A stretch of 64,000 nucleotides of DNA from positions 90,406,113-90,470,112 of the forward strand of contig NC_080672.1 of assembly GCF_030247195.1 (NCBI RefSeq). Direction: 5' to 3'. Below the pieces are notes generated by a model. It was not told the DNA's origin. It saw only the letters and a program-made list of their open reading frames with translations, and searched no databases. Below are positions 1-10,664 of this stretch, piece after piece. The stretch comes from Topomyia yanbarensis (taxonomy: Eukaryota; Arthropoda; Insecta; Diptera; Culicidae). Every line of letters begins with the position of its first letter. Within the stretch, counting starts at the first letter, position 1. Both the position numbers and the translations under genes were made by a program.

Positions 1-396
1 TTTGTGAAAGTTGAGACGGTCGACAGAAAGAGTTTCTACATACTGAACTGATCGAATAGTGCCAATTGAGATTTCAAGCGCTGGATGAATGTTGTCAAGT
101 GGAACAATCACGCTGGATACTTCATTGACGGAACATACAGGTATAATAGTTTCACTAACAAAGACGAGATCCAGAAAGCGTGACTGGTGGTTAGGAATCA
201 TGCTTACTTGACTTAGGCCGTTGAAAGCAAATCCGTCGAGTAGCAAACGACTGACGATGTTGGTTGTCGAAGCAATCGGGTCTGGGTAAGCGTATCCGTG
301 TCGTGACGGCACCCAAATGAACCCTGGCTGATTGAAATCACCAAGGACAATGAACCGATACGGAAAAGTTTGGACTTTAGTCCACCTTTTGTTCTA
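1..396 (-). mobile_element. Partial non-LTR retrotransposon endonuclease (APE type), cut by window edge
   Basis: The minus strand is open from about 396 to base 1 (about 130 codons) and reads as the C-terminal half of an apurinic-endonuclease-like domain. The diagnostic box is FIVLGDFNQPGFIW (about 315-360), containing the catalytic GDFN. Further on are FLDLVFVSE and a degenerate SVIVPLDNIHPALEI in the place of the usual SDHxP-type end of the domain. In family terms this enzyme nicks the target DNA to prime reverse transcription. No reverse transcriptase is visible because the reading direction runs off the left edge. A stop codon lies just upstream, so the N-terminal part is missing or frameshifted. 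The retrotransposon clade cannot be fixed from this piece. Confidence 0.75.
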
Positions 397-741
397 AGTC
401 GTGCCACTGTGCAGCGCACGGTGACGAAACTAAACCAAATGACTGGCCTAAATTGTTTTGCACGTTTTTAAATCTTATTACATGTCAAAGAATGGTTTAA
501 AGTGATTTTTCACAATTTTGGACAATATATGAGTAAATAATGATCGTACGAATCCTCCTAGCAGTGCAATGCCGTAAAGAAATAAAAAAAATCCACTTTA
601 GCTTTGATTTCTTAAAATCTAACGATAATATTGGGGATGATGGATGCCATTTAGAAGGCACTTGAAGGTTTTGATTTTTTGAACCAGCATTTGATCATTT
701 GACGACGATATCTTCTCGTGAACCTTTGGATGATTTGTTCG
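397..741. other. Unassigned AT-rich DNA
   Basis: AT-rich sequence between the endonuclease fragment and the satellite element. No motif, repeat or coding signal was recognised. Confidence 0.5.
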
Positions 742-2960
742 GTACATTGATACCTCTATTTACGAACTCTTTTTTTCGTCATATTTGATTTACGTACCTT
801 CTTAACTTTGTTTAATTCAAAATAACGAACTTTTTTTCTAGAACTTTGTTCGTAAAAAAATAACGAACAATACCGTGTAAAGTTGTACACAGTTTAGCTA
901 ACTATTACTAATAAAAGTAGGGTATTTTCAAAATGGGGTTGGTGAGAAGATGACGGAAATCAATATTTTGGACCAATTTGAAATCCAAGATGGCAACTTC
1001 CTGTTTAGAAAACACTCCATAACCTCAACAATACGAATAGTTTCGGAATGGGTTTGACGAGACGAAGTCAATGTTTTATATCATGCCGGAAGTCAATGTT
1101 TAATATCATTTTGAAATCCAGGATGGTGTCTCCCAGTTTGGAAAATTCTCTATAAACTCAACAATTACCCATTCGGAATGGAATTGAGTGTAGATTACAG
1201 AAATCGGTGTTTTAGGCAATTTTAAAACACAAGATGGAAACTTCCGCTTTAGAAAACACTTTGTAAACTCAACAATATGGATATTTTCTGGATAAGGTTT
1301 TCGAGTAGATGACGGAAATCGACTTTTAAGACCGTTTTGAAATCCAAGTTGGCGACTTCCAGTTTAGAAAACTCCCTATAACCTATAACAATATGGATTT
1401 TCCGAAATAAAATTGACGAGTAGATCAAGGAAATCGATGTTTAGGCTATTTTGAAATCCAATATGGCGACTTTCGGTTTAGAACACGCTTTTGAATCTCA
1501 ACAATATGGGTAGTTTCGGAATAGAATTGATTATTCGATGACGGAAATCGATGCTTTAAGCCATTTTGAAATCCAATATGACAACTTCCGGTTTCAATAG
1601 TCCCTAGACACAGCCTAATAACCCTTTCGATTAATAATCATAAATTTCCAGTGCAAAATTAAAAAAAAAATATATATCTTTATTTATGAATCTTTAAGAA
1701 AAGAAAAATGTGCCCAAGAAAGCATTAATGTATTCAAATGTTACTTGGTCTTTTGCCAGTGCCCATCGAGAGTAGACAAAGTCGGAAGCTGCGAAAATCA
1801 GGTCTTTACTGTACGCCAACAATTCTCTATAATACAAACAATATAAAGATTTTCGGACGAGAGTAAACGAGTAAATGACAGAAATCGACGCATTAAATAC
1901 ATTTCGATGTACGAGATGGCGACATCCGGTTGAGCAAAATTATTGATATGCCTCACATTTTTAATAATTTCCGAATGGAGTGCAAGATTAAATGTCACGA
2001 ACCGATATTCGATGCAATCTTACAATCTTAAATGGCACCATCTGGTTAAGCAAAATATTTGACTCAACTTGCAAATTTAAAATAGCGATTTAGTTCAATT
2101 GCTATCTGCTTAACAAACCCGTTGTTTTTCTGGAATGGCCCACCTCACACCCATACACATATTTTGTAGTGTGGAAGGTTTACGAGCAGATATCTTTCAA
2201 TAATAGTTTTGCTTGGCGTATTCTGATAATGCGTTGAAAAAATTGTAGCCTTGATAAAACAAGGAAATCTGTGTACAAGATTCCAAAAATATCCGTAATT
2301 TAAGGGTTTGAGCAAATTTTGCACGACCGGAAAACGCCATCTTGCATTCCAAACTGACGTCACTCGTCGATTTCCGGCATCTACTTGTCACGTTCGTTAC
2401 AAAAATACAGAAAATGCTAGGTTTTGGACAAGTTTGTAACAGGAAGTCGCCATCTTGAATTTCAAACTGACGACTGATTTCCTCAATCTACTTGTCACTC
2501 CCGTTCCAAAAATATCCATATTGTTATGATCCAAAAAGTTTTGCTCAACCGGAAATTGTCTTGGATTTCAAAATGACGTCACACATCAATTTTCGTCATC
2601 TACTTGCCATCCCTAGTAACAATTTTAGTTTTATGGTAGTTTTATAGCCCCTCAAACAACTTACATTGCACTTGTAGCATGCTATAAAACTTCAATTGTT
2701 ACTTGGGATGCCGGAAATCGTCTTGAATTTCAAAATGACGTCATACATCAACTTTCGTCATCTACTTGCCTTCACTAGTAACAATTTTAGTTTTATGAAA
2801 GTTTGATAGCCCTTCAAAAAACTTACATTGAACTTGTAGCGTGCTATAAAATTTCAATTGTTACTTGGCATGCCCGTTCCAAAAATATCGAAATTGTAAA
2901 GGTTTTGAAATATTTTGCTTAACCGGAAGTCGCCATCTTGGGTTAGCAAAGTGGTAAACA
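742..2960. repeat. Foldback satellite element: tandem units in two opposing orientations
   Basis: From about 920 to 2,060 a degenerate unit of roughly 110-130 bp recurs. Its core reads GATGACGGAAATCGA, then TTTTGAAATCCAAGATGGCGA, then CTTCCGGTTTAGAAAA and CAACAATATGG. From about 2,290 to 2,950 the same unit appears in reverse complement (CGCCATCTTG, ATTTCAAA.TGACG, TCATCTACTTG). The whole is therefore an inverted pair of tandem arrays. The left edge carries ACCTC.ATTTACGAAC (742-767). This is matched in inverse orientation at 30,834-30,859, next to a second block of the same satellite, so it is probably a terminal inverted repeat. No transposase is present. The superfamily is unknown. Confidence 0.7.
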
Positions 2961-3041
2961 ATTTCATGCAGATGAAACTATTGAAGTCCGCCAAGAGATA
3001 TTTTTCATTGAAACCAACTTTTGACTTTCATGAAGTAAAAC

Positions 3042-3312
3042 GTGTTGTTTTGGTCAAATTTGGCATCCTGCCATGACGACAAAAAGGTCATTGAGTGGTT
3101 TGTCGCAAACAACGTGCAGGTGATGTTCAAGGGTCCCCCAACATTTCAGAACGGGAGTCATTATCAAGAGAAATCTGAAGAAGACCTACAAAACTGCTGG
3201 AAGCAAGAACCAGCTTAAGCCAATCTGGCGTTATGCAACAAACAAAGTGGACGAGGTGACAGCAAAGAATATGATTTTCTGTGTTTTATGCAAATTGAAT
3301 TTCAAAAATAAA
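3042..3312 (+). pseudogene. Tc1/mariner-type transposase C-terminal relic, frameshifted
   Basis: Two pieces in different frames resemble the C-terminal catalytic part of a Tc1/mariner transposase. The first (3,042-3,150) reads VLFWSNLASCHDDKK and then VIEWFVANNVQVM, matching the family's PDLASCH...NNVQ block. The catalytic Asp of that block is Asn here. The second (about 3,150-3,312) reads VIIKRNLKKTYKTAGSKNQL, then IWRYATNKVDEVTAKNM, which is the usual tail after the last catalytic Glu. The join region around the PPN..IRPIE box is scrambled and a frameshift separates the two parts. No terminal inverted repeats were identified. It is a dead fragment, probably of a mariner relative common in mosquitoes; the subfamily is uncertain. 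Confidence 0.7.
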
Positions 3313-3663
3313 AATAATTTGATAACCTTCAATTCATCAACGGCTGGATTTGTCGTTAGCATCTGCTGATAAGTTTTGAGGGCAGACTTCTACATGCTCC
3401 TCCATAGCTCCATTCACTGCCAAAGTCTGGCGGTGACTGAGCTAGCTAAGCTGAGCAAACAGTGATAATAATATCTCAAGCCTGAGCGCAGTCCACCGGA
3501 CCTAAAAATAGATAACGAGAGAGATTTGGCCCGATCGAGGAGAGGGAGGGGTGACGATTTGCTATAGGAGACACTGGGGGTCGATAGGTCATTGGTAGAT
3601 ATTGGAGGCTGGGGCGATGATCACGATACTGTTGGGAATCTGTGATGACATCATCACTGTTCC

Positions 3664-3735
3664 TCGATGTAGGAGTGGTTAACGCACCTAACTAGAGACT
3701 GGGAGATCGCAGGTTCGATTTCTGCTTGAGGCTAT
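3664..3735 (+). repeat. tRNA-derived SINE-like head
   Basis: This stretch has a box A-like segment (TAGGAGTGGTTAACGC from 3,670) and a box B (GGTTCGATTTC, 3,712-3,722) at tRNA-like spacing. The downstream sequence is AT-rich rather than a closed acceptor stem, so it looks like a SINE promoter region, not a functional tRNA gene. It may belong to the tRNA-related SINEs described from Aedes. I could not define the 3' end or a target-site duplication. Confidence 0.5.
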
Positions 3736-4559
3736 ATCTTTTCTCAGTGCTTCCAATAAAAAGGTGAATTTTCACCCTTTCTTCATTTCGCCGCCCCGGT
3801 ATTTTTTCTCTGTCTATTTTCCAGTGGACACGTTCCCAAAAACCTTGAAAGAAGGAAACCAGACTCACGTCAAAACAAAGAATATACATAGCCTTCAATC
3901 GATTTACACACATTCTTGTTTGACCCAATTTTGATCGAAACACCTTTTAGATTGGGTTGACCATGTAGTACAAATGTCTGAAAAAACACCAACTAAAGTA
4001 ATGTTCAGCAGAGAAATTGGAAGCGGTCGCCGACTTTGGGACAGACTCCGCACTCGCATGCGCAGACTCTGGTACCCCGATCAGAAACACATAACAGAAA
4101 TATTTCAAAACTATATCTCGCATTGCTACTTGTTATAAATTTCTGTTATTTTAACTACTAACGAGACCTAATTTATAACACAATAGGTTACAAAAATTGT
4201 GTTCTGTTATAATCCTGTTATTTCATTCTGATCGGGACGCGTGCGTATTAAGGAAACTAGAGGGTGGCAGCCGAATATCAAGCAACCTGGGAGTCTGATT
4301 AGGAACATGCGGATTCTACAGTCACGATGATCACGATACCTTTCTTTTAGAAGATCCCGTGGGTGGGAGCTACGCCGCAGCAGCGTGCCCAATGAAACCA
4401 CAATCTTTGCGATATTCCACAGTAACTGTTGAAACAGACCACAAAAATAACTAAGTGTGTCGTTTCTGTTATTTGACGGCTTTTGATTTTGTTGCTAATA
4501 ACTATAATTTTCAGTAAGTTTACAACAGGATTTTACAGCTACATCAGGGTACTACACGG
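3736..4559. other. Unassigned intergenic DNA
   Basis: No coding or structural signal was recognised. The window's short ORFs here have no family features. The sequence leads into the satellite block at about 4,560. Confidence 0.45.
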
Positions 4560-5262
4560 AAAAAAAATCCGTTCATAAATTCATGAACAAAAGGTCACGA
4601 TTTCGTGAACTGAACGATTTACGAAAACCGTGACCAAGCTCCTGAAATTATAAATAATAAACCTCGTATTTATGAAACTATTTGTGTTTTCTAAAAACAG
4701 TTCGCTCCGAATATATACATGGCGTTACATTAGAATGTTTGGTTGGGTTACTGTTTTTGTTCCCTGGACATGTTTAGTTTTTGTTGTGATTCTTGTTCAT
4801 GATTTGGGAATACACAGTCGACAGTCAAACGTTGTTCATGATTTCAAGAGCATATTAGCGATTTCTTGTGAATTCTCATGACGTTAGCGGGATTAAAGTT
4901 CATGATTTCAAGATCTTAGTCGCGATGTTCATAATTTCTGTTCACGTTATCGTGATATTTTAGTCATGAGTAGAGTGATTCATGTTAATGATTTTAGGAT
5001 TTTGAATATTTTTGTCACGAGTTGTGTGATTTGTGTTCATGATTTCAGGATCCTGCTCACGATTTTTGTAACTTATGTTCATGTTATCATGATATTTTAG
5101 TCATGAATAGAGTAATTCATGTGCATGATTTCAGAATCTTAGTCACGATTTTAGATATTTTGGTCACTAGTTGTGGGATTTCAGTTCATGATTTTAGGAT
5201 CTTAGTCACGATTTTCGTAATTTCTGTTCATGTTATCATGATATTTTATTTTGGAGCTTACT
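4560..5262 (+). repeat. Degenerate satellite, ~140-150 bp units
   Basis: The motif TTCATGATTTCAGGATCTTA, followed by GTCACGATTTT and a GTTATCATGATATTTTAGTC segment, recurs near 4,900, 5,036 and 5,186. The spacing is about 137-150 bp, and shorter sub-repeats of TTCATGATTT lie between. Earlier, more divergent units reach back to about 4,560 (TTCATGAACAAAAGGTCACG). The unit is rich in CATG/TCATGA palindromes. No ORF is supported. Confidence 0.7.
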
Positions 5263-5489
5263 TTCGAAGGGTGATGTAGCTAATGTTCTTAATATCAGAA
5301 TTTTTATCATGGAATTTGTAAATTCTCTTCGCCTTATCGGGATCTTTTATTTTTTGGTTACTACCGTTTTTACATTTCTTATAAAAGAAATGTATAGAAT
5401 TCGCTCAAACTTTCAAGATTTTTTCCGAGGCCCGGAGGGCCGAGTCTTATATACCAATCGACTCAGCTCGTCGATTTGGGACAATGTCT

Positions 5490-5519
5490 GTGTGTGTGTG
5501 TCTGTGTGTGTGTGTATGT
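5490..5519 (+). repeat. GT microsatellite in module A head
   Basis: A run of (TGTG)n interrupted by TC follows the conserved head that ends in GGGACAATGTC. The same run, varying in length, is found at the corresponding place in the copies near 47,530, 50,290 and 54,320. It is part of the repeat family rather than an independent microsatellite. Confidence 0.85.
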
Positions 5520-6904
5520 AACGGACAAATTCTCATTCGTGTTTCTCAGCAATGGCTGAACCGATCTTATCCAAACCAACTTTAAATGAAAGAACTAAAA
5601 AACAGTATGAACGCTATTGATTTGTTTTTGATTCTGATGTTTAGTTTCCAAGATATGAATGTTTGAATGTGTAAAAATGGCGTTTTTTGCAGTTTTTTTG
5701 AAATATCTGCCGAAATTGACAACATAGTATAACAATTTATATGTTTTTAGACAGCGTTAACGAATACCTTTCGAACAAGCTATAGATTGTTGAAATCGGA
5801 CTATTATCAAAAAAGATATTTAACATTAAAGGCGGACGAAAGATTTTTATCATTTCCCATTGCCAGAAATATGACCAAAAACATGTAATCTATTATTAAC
5901 GCCAAAACGGCTTATTTTAGGTCAATAGTATCTTCGGAGAATTTAATGGAGGTAATATGCCCTTTCTTTTGGTATTGTGCTTTTGCTGATTAATCCCCCT
6001 ATGAGTGAGATATTTTCACAAATTTTCTTGGAAGTGATTATATCGAAATGATGTCTTCAGCAAATTTGTAGCTCTTACTTTTGCGAATAACTATACTGAA
6101 GACTTTAAATATCTATTTTGAATACTTTAAAAGTTATGGCTTGTTGTTTGTTGATTACTCTTTGCTGCCTATTTATTGTTCAATGTAGTAATAATCCATT
6201 GAAATAAGCTAAACATTATTTCGATAAAACGAATTTTGTATTTCATTTTACTATCTACAACCGTTAGAGATAATCACTGAACACTTCCAAGTTGTCTGGA
6301 AGGAACAGTACAAAAATGTTCATTTGTGCAAACCTTCTGACTACAATTTTTCTAACTTATAACCATCGGATCGATCTGAAACATATCGGAAAATGAAAAG
6401 CGAAATAAATAGCTCCAAGCAACGGCTTAGCCAAGAGAAGGTTTTGGGGTTTAACACCATACAACCCCCCCCCCCATCACACCCAAAAAAAAATATTGGA
6501 TTGAAGTTGAAAATTTATTGATGCAGACTGATTTAATCAAATATTACAATAACAATTATCTGATCCGTAGATTAATAACCTGTTGTTGTAAACGTCATGG
6601 GGACTTTTGATAAATTGTCGGAATGGGGTCCTGATATGTAACTGATTTATTGGTCTTGATTTCACAGTTGTCTAATTGCATCAATATCAAATTCCTGCCT
6701 GAAAACATTCCAATAGAAAATTCCAGAGTTCTGTAATCAATCATTATCCTCAGATTTATTTTCAAATTGAGCTCGTTTTTTGTAGAAATGTACTGTAATA
6801 AGGGTCTTTATTTAATAGGAAGCGAAGTTAAAATTGATTTAATGTCTATGAAACATAGAACTGCTCACCAAAAAAATGCATAACTTTCAACATTTGCTAA
6901 AAAT

Positions 6905-7392
6905 GTTTTTGCCTTTCTCATTCACTCTAAAATTCATCAATCTAATCCCGACCCGGAGGGCCGAGTGTCATATGCCAAGCAACTGAGTTCGTCGAGATCG
7001 GAAAATGTCTGTGTGTGTATGTGTGTATGTGGAAAAAATGTGACCTCTGTTTCTCAGAGATGGCTGGACCGATTTGCACAAAGTTAGTCTCAAATGAAAG
7101 GTACAACCTTCTCATCGGCTGCTATTGAATTTTTTATTGATTGGACTTCCGGTTCCGGAGTTACGAGTTGAAGAGTGCAATCACACAGCAAATTCCCATA
7201 TAAACTGAAATGTAAAATTTTCAAAATCAAATTTGTATTTTTGATGCCAAATGACTTTGAAATGCATGAAACATTGAGATGTTTGACAAAAATTTACTTT
7301 TTTGGACTTTGGTACATTTTTGCCTTTCTCATATAGAAAGGTTATGCAATCACACTAAAAATCGACAATCATACCGGCCCGGAGGGAGTATG
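6905..7392 (+). repeat. Inserted copy of a related CCCGGAGGGCCGAG-head repeat
   Basis: The head CCCGGAGGGCCGAGTGTCATA (from about 6,953), a GT-rich run, then GAGATGGCTGGACCGATTT and GACTTCCGGTTCCGGAGTTA form a ~410-bp module. It is bracketed by direct repeats of TTTTGCCTTTCTCA (6,909 and 7,318). The second of these carries the palindrome CTTTCTCATATAGAAAG. Module copy 3 at 48,965-49,000 lacks this insert, so it was added to copy 1 later. The consensus resembles a very abundant Aedes repeat, which I cannot name with certainty. Confidence 0.65.
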
Positions 7393-7482
7393 CAGTGAGG
7401 GGTTGCTACTTTAAAATTAAAACTGGTTTAAAATTTCTTAACAAGTTGAAAATTTTCGGCAGGACCCGGACCTCCCGGATCT

Positions 7483-7550
7483 TACTATGTGATACTGAAA
7501 CATCGCTTGAAACCAGCGGCGGTCAAGCGATGTTTCAGTATCACATAGTA
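7483..7550. repeat. Perfect 28-bp inverted repeat with 12-nt loop
   Basis: Bases 7,483-7,510 and 7,523-7,550 are exact reverse complements, separated by AACCAGCGGCGG. The right arm corresponds to normal module D sequence seen in copy 3 (near 48,830). The left arm replaces different sequence there, so the palindrome is a new local inverted duplication in this copy. Confidence 0.9.
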
Positions 7551-8914
7551 TCTCAAGGTCGTGGCTGTCGATCCATTGTATGTATGTGCATATCGTACTG
7601 AACATGTAATATTCATTTCCACCATTGTATTGAACATAACCAGCCATGGAATCGTAGTCTGGACAAATGAGAAAAGCACAATTGCACCAGGTGGATTAAG
7701 ACAGGTTTTTTGGGGAATGCGTCGATTTGAGACGAAAACGTAATATGATTAATAACGAGGATAACACTTTCCGAATGTAGAGAGAAATTTATGAAAAATG
7801 ACGATTTCCATTCGACTCTAGCAGGTTCTGATCGATTTTGATGAGCATTTGATTTATGTTGTATGACCAATTATATGTATAGGTCAAATGTTCAAAAACA
7901 GTAATTTAAGGTCAAGATAACATCATTTTGAAACCGCCAATTTCGGAGGTTTAGTATCTTCGATGAGTTTTACAAACGTTAAACAGCGCATCGTTTGATA
8001 AAATAATTTTGACGGTATATCGTCCAAGAAATATTTATGGTGAATTTTCTCAGGTTAATATTCATGACTACAATAAAGTCTCAACAAATTCGCTAAAGAC
8101 ACGAACTCTGTTACTATTTTCTGAAAAATTAATTCTGCATAATTTTAAAACCTCAAAAATTACGGTTTCGGAATTATGCCGTTTGGACAGTAAGATCGAT
8201 TTTCACCAAACCCCCACCAATTGTAAAATTGGTATTGTAAAAAAACGTAAGGGCGATATTTCAATGCTGATAGGTGGGACCGAAAAAGTAAACAATCGCC
8301 AAAGGGGCGATACTATCATTTTGTCAATTTCAATAGCAAACACAAATTTTAATTTAATAATTTCAAATACTTCATGAAGTTTTGGGTTTCGATAGGATGT
8401 AAAAAACACAATAGTTCTTAAATAGGAAATAAAATCAAGTCTGGAAATATTCACTGTTGATTTTCTTTGAATGGTGTCACTGCTAGTATCGCTTTTTTAA
8501 GAAAAAGCGTTGATTTCTTAGTTCTCAGTCGCGTTGGAAATTTGAGTAAAGTATAAACTTCAAATCGATTTTTTTTGGCTCAGTACAATATAGAAAAATT
8601 CAGTTTTCCCACCACAATGCATTGATTGAGGATTTTAGATATTTTATTAACAGAGCATTAGCAATAATTCGTTTGTATGTCTATTTTATGAGCCATTTTT
8701 TCGCTTTCCCATTGATTTGGTTTGAGATTTCTAGCACTGATGTTGTCCTATGCTGATTTGAGCGATTCTCTAAGTACTGCCACTATCCCATGTAGTATGT
8801 GTTATCAAAAACATCGCGAAGCATCAATTTCTAAATGTTCTCAAATGATATAATATCCGAAGAGAATGATAAGAGTTATAAGAAATGTCTCATCACACTG
8901 TTAGGTGGATTAAA

Positions 8915-9412
8915 AGCGTTTTTTACTCGAAACAACGTGACAATATGAACTGGATCATTAAAATAAGACGTTATGCGGGCGTTACTGAAGGGAAAAAGAA
9001 CATAATTATAAAAGCCATGTTCATGGTCCTGTTTTCGTAACGTAAAAAAGTGATTGTTCTAGAATTTATGGCACTTTACTCACGATTTTGGGAACAACTT
9101 TCTTCCGCGCAATATTTCGAATTTCTTTTTTCGCCAATTTGAAACATATGATAACTTTACAAGTAACTTCACTGCCGAAACCAAAAAGGCAGTTTTGGCA
9201 AAAAGCTTTTTTTCTCAAATTTTCAAATCTCAGCGTTAAATTTATTCAATTTATTTCTAGGATTTGCAATGGTTAAGTATAAAATAAAATATAACAAAAA
9301 ATATAAAATATAACGAACAATTGTCTAGTTCACTATCAATCTTCAAGACAAATTGAAACCAAGAAAAAATAGTATGACCTAAAATCATACCCTCATTCTA
9401 ATCGATGCACAA
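8915..9412. other. AT-rich spacer with simple AT repeats
   Basis: No gene was recognised. A short AT tandem (repeats of AATATAAAATATAAC) lies at about 9,280-9,318. The last 8 bases (9,405-9,412, ATGCACAA) are the left target-site duplication of the adjacent hAT element. Confidence 0.6.
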
Positions 9413-10656
9413 TAGAGCTTCCATCCCGGGAATTTATTTCCCGGGAATCCCGGGATTTTTGGATTTCCCGGGATTCCCGACTCCCGGGAAATTGTTTTGT
9501 CTCTTTCCCGGGATTCGGGAATCCCGGGAAAAATGATTTTTAATTTATTCCAAAAGGCTAAGGTTCTGCGAAAGAAATTCTGTAGGAAATATCTTTACCG
9601 GCAAACACTTGGAGTGAGTAGTGAATGCAGATTGTGCTTTTTCAAACTGATTTGCTGATCAATCATATCTTTAGGCTCGCTGACATGCTTTCGTGATTTT
9701 TCTAGGTATAGTCCAAGCCTTACTAAAAACATTGCTAAAGAATGTCGATATTCATGCAAAATAAATTAATTTGCCGGCCGTTGTACCGAAGCATTTCCCT
9801 ACAGTAGCGTTAGTGATGTGCATAATATCTCTAGAACCGATAACCCTATTGGTCAGATTTTGTAACAGTTCTTTTTATAGTTTATTTTAATAGTTAGATC
9901 TTGAATGAAAGGGCTTGCAATCAAATTAGTGATGGAAATAGCGGTATTTTATTAAAAAATCGATGAGTGTTTGTTTCCTAACCTGGGATGGTTTGTAGTG
10001 ATATCATGCCTAACGCAAACGCTATTTAAAATAAGGAATGTTTCTAGAACGTCTGTAGAAATATTTGGTCGGTTCATCGAATGCATATTACGTCTAATTT
10101 GTTCAACCATAACTCAAATATCTGTAAATTTTTGGATGTGTGAAAAGAAATACATAACGGTGTATCTGTCCAATATCATGCGCATCCATCCAATCCAATC
10201 TTTTCATTCAAGATTACCAAGGAAGGTGCTTTGCATTAAATTGATCACATTCCATCGTATCAGAACAACGAATTCCAATTTTGGATAGTAACTCCAGTAA
10301 CTGCGTTTAGTATATCGTCCCAATCGTAATCGAAATCACCAAAATTTAGGTTATACATATAACCAAGAAAAATCATCGAATGAAGATGATGTCGCGTAAA
10401 CTTATTGACGAGTTATCAGGTTATTGAATAATATGTAGACCACCAAATCTCCATCTTCTGACAACTGCTTTTAGGACAGATATATATTCGATCAAACGGG
10501 TTTGAAAACTTTTCAATTTATTCTTTTGTTTTCAAGAAAATCATTCACCTTTTTATTTTTCTTATGTATTCCCGGGATCCCGGGATTTCTCGGGAAATTT
10601 ATTATTTATTTCCCGAATCCCGGGAAGCTGAAAACCGTCGGGAAATGGAAGCTCTA
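9413..10656. mobile_element. Non-autonomous hAT element, complete, 1,244 bp
   Basis: The element begins TAGAGCTTCCAT and ends ATGGAAGCTCTA, a perfect 12-bp terminal inverted repeat. It is flanked by the 8-bp duplication ATGCACAA (9,405-9,412 and 10,657-10,664). An 8-bp TSD and TA(G/A)..-type ends are typical of the hAT superfamily. Both subterminal regions are filled with CCCGGGA/TCCCGGG palindromic motifs (9,426-9,535 and 10,568-10,645), plausible transposase-binding repeats. An open frame of 105 codons at 9,971-10,288 on the plus strand shows no transposase motif. I therefore treat the element as non-autonomous. Confidence 0.9.
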
Positions 10657-10664
10657 ATGCACAA

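Larger units (their letters stand above)
5367..8914 (+). mobile_element. Mosaic repeat copy 1 (modules A, inserted head, D, B)
   Basis: This is the first of several copies of a non-coding repeat family. Module A (5,367 to about 6,830) matches 54,200-55,617 in the same orientation and 46,271-47,677 and 49,028-50,435 in reverse. Module D (about 7,395-8,215) matches 48,118-48,965 in reverse. Module B (about 8,235-8,914) matches the ends at 41,607, 43,435 and 58,614. The left end carries a hairpin-like ACATTTCTTATAAAAGAAAT followed by CCCGGAGGGCCGAG and a GT run. The right end is CTGTTAGGTGGATTAAAA. Both ends, read inward, contain ACATTTCTTATAA. No transposase or reverse transcriptase was found, so the superfamily is open. 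Confidence 0.75.

Noticed and set aside
3664..3735. Functional tRNA gene on the plus strand
   Set aside because: Only the internal promoter boxes resemble a tRNA; the arms do not fold into a convincing cloverleaf.
742..5262. Regularly repeated units considered as a CRISPR array
   Set aside because: Units are degenerate, long (110-150 bp), lack unique spacers of fixed length, and sit in eukaryotic transposon-rich DNA.
5367..6830. Module A as a Helitron, based on its terminal hairpin
   Set aside because: No CTRR end after the hairpin, no TC start, no A-T target junction and no Rep/helicase sequence could be shown.
8009..8377. 122-codon plus-strand frame and its relatives near 48,113, 42,175 and 57,645
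   Set aside because: The frame crosses the junction of modules D and B, differs between copies and has no protein motif; it is carried by the repeat.
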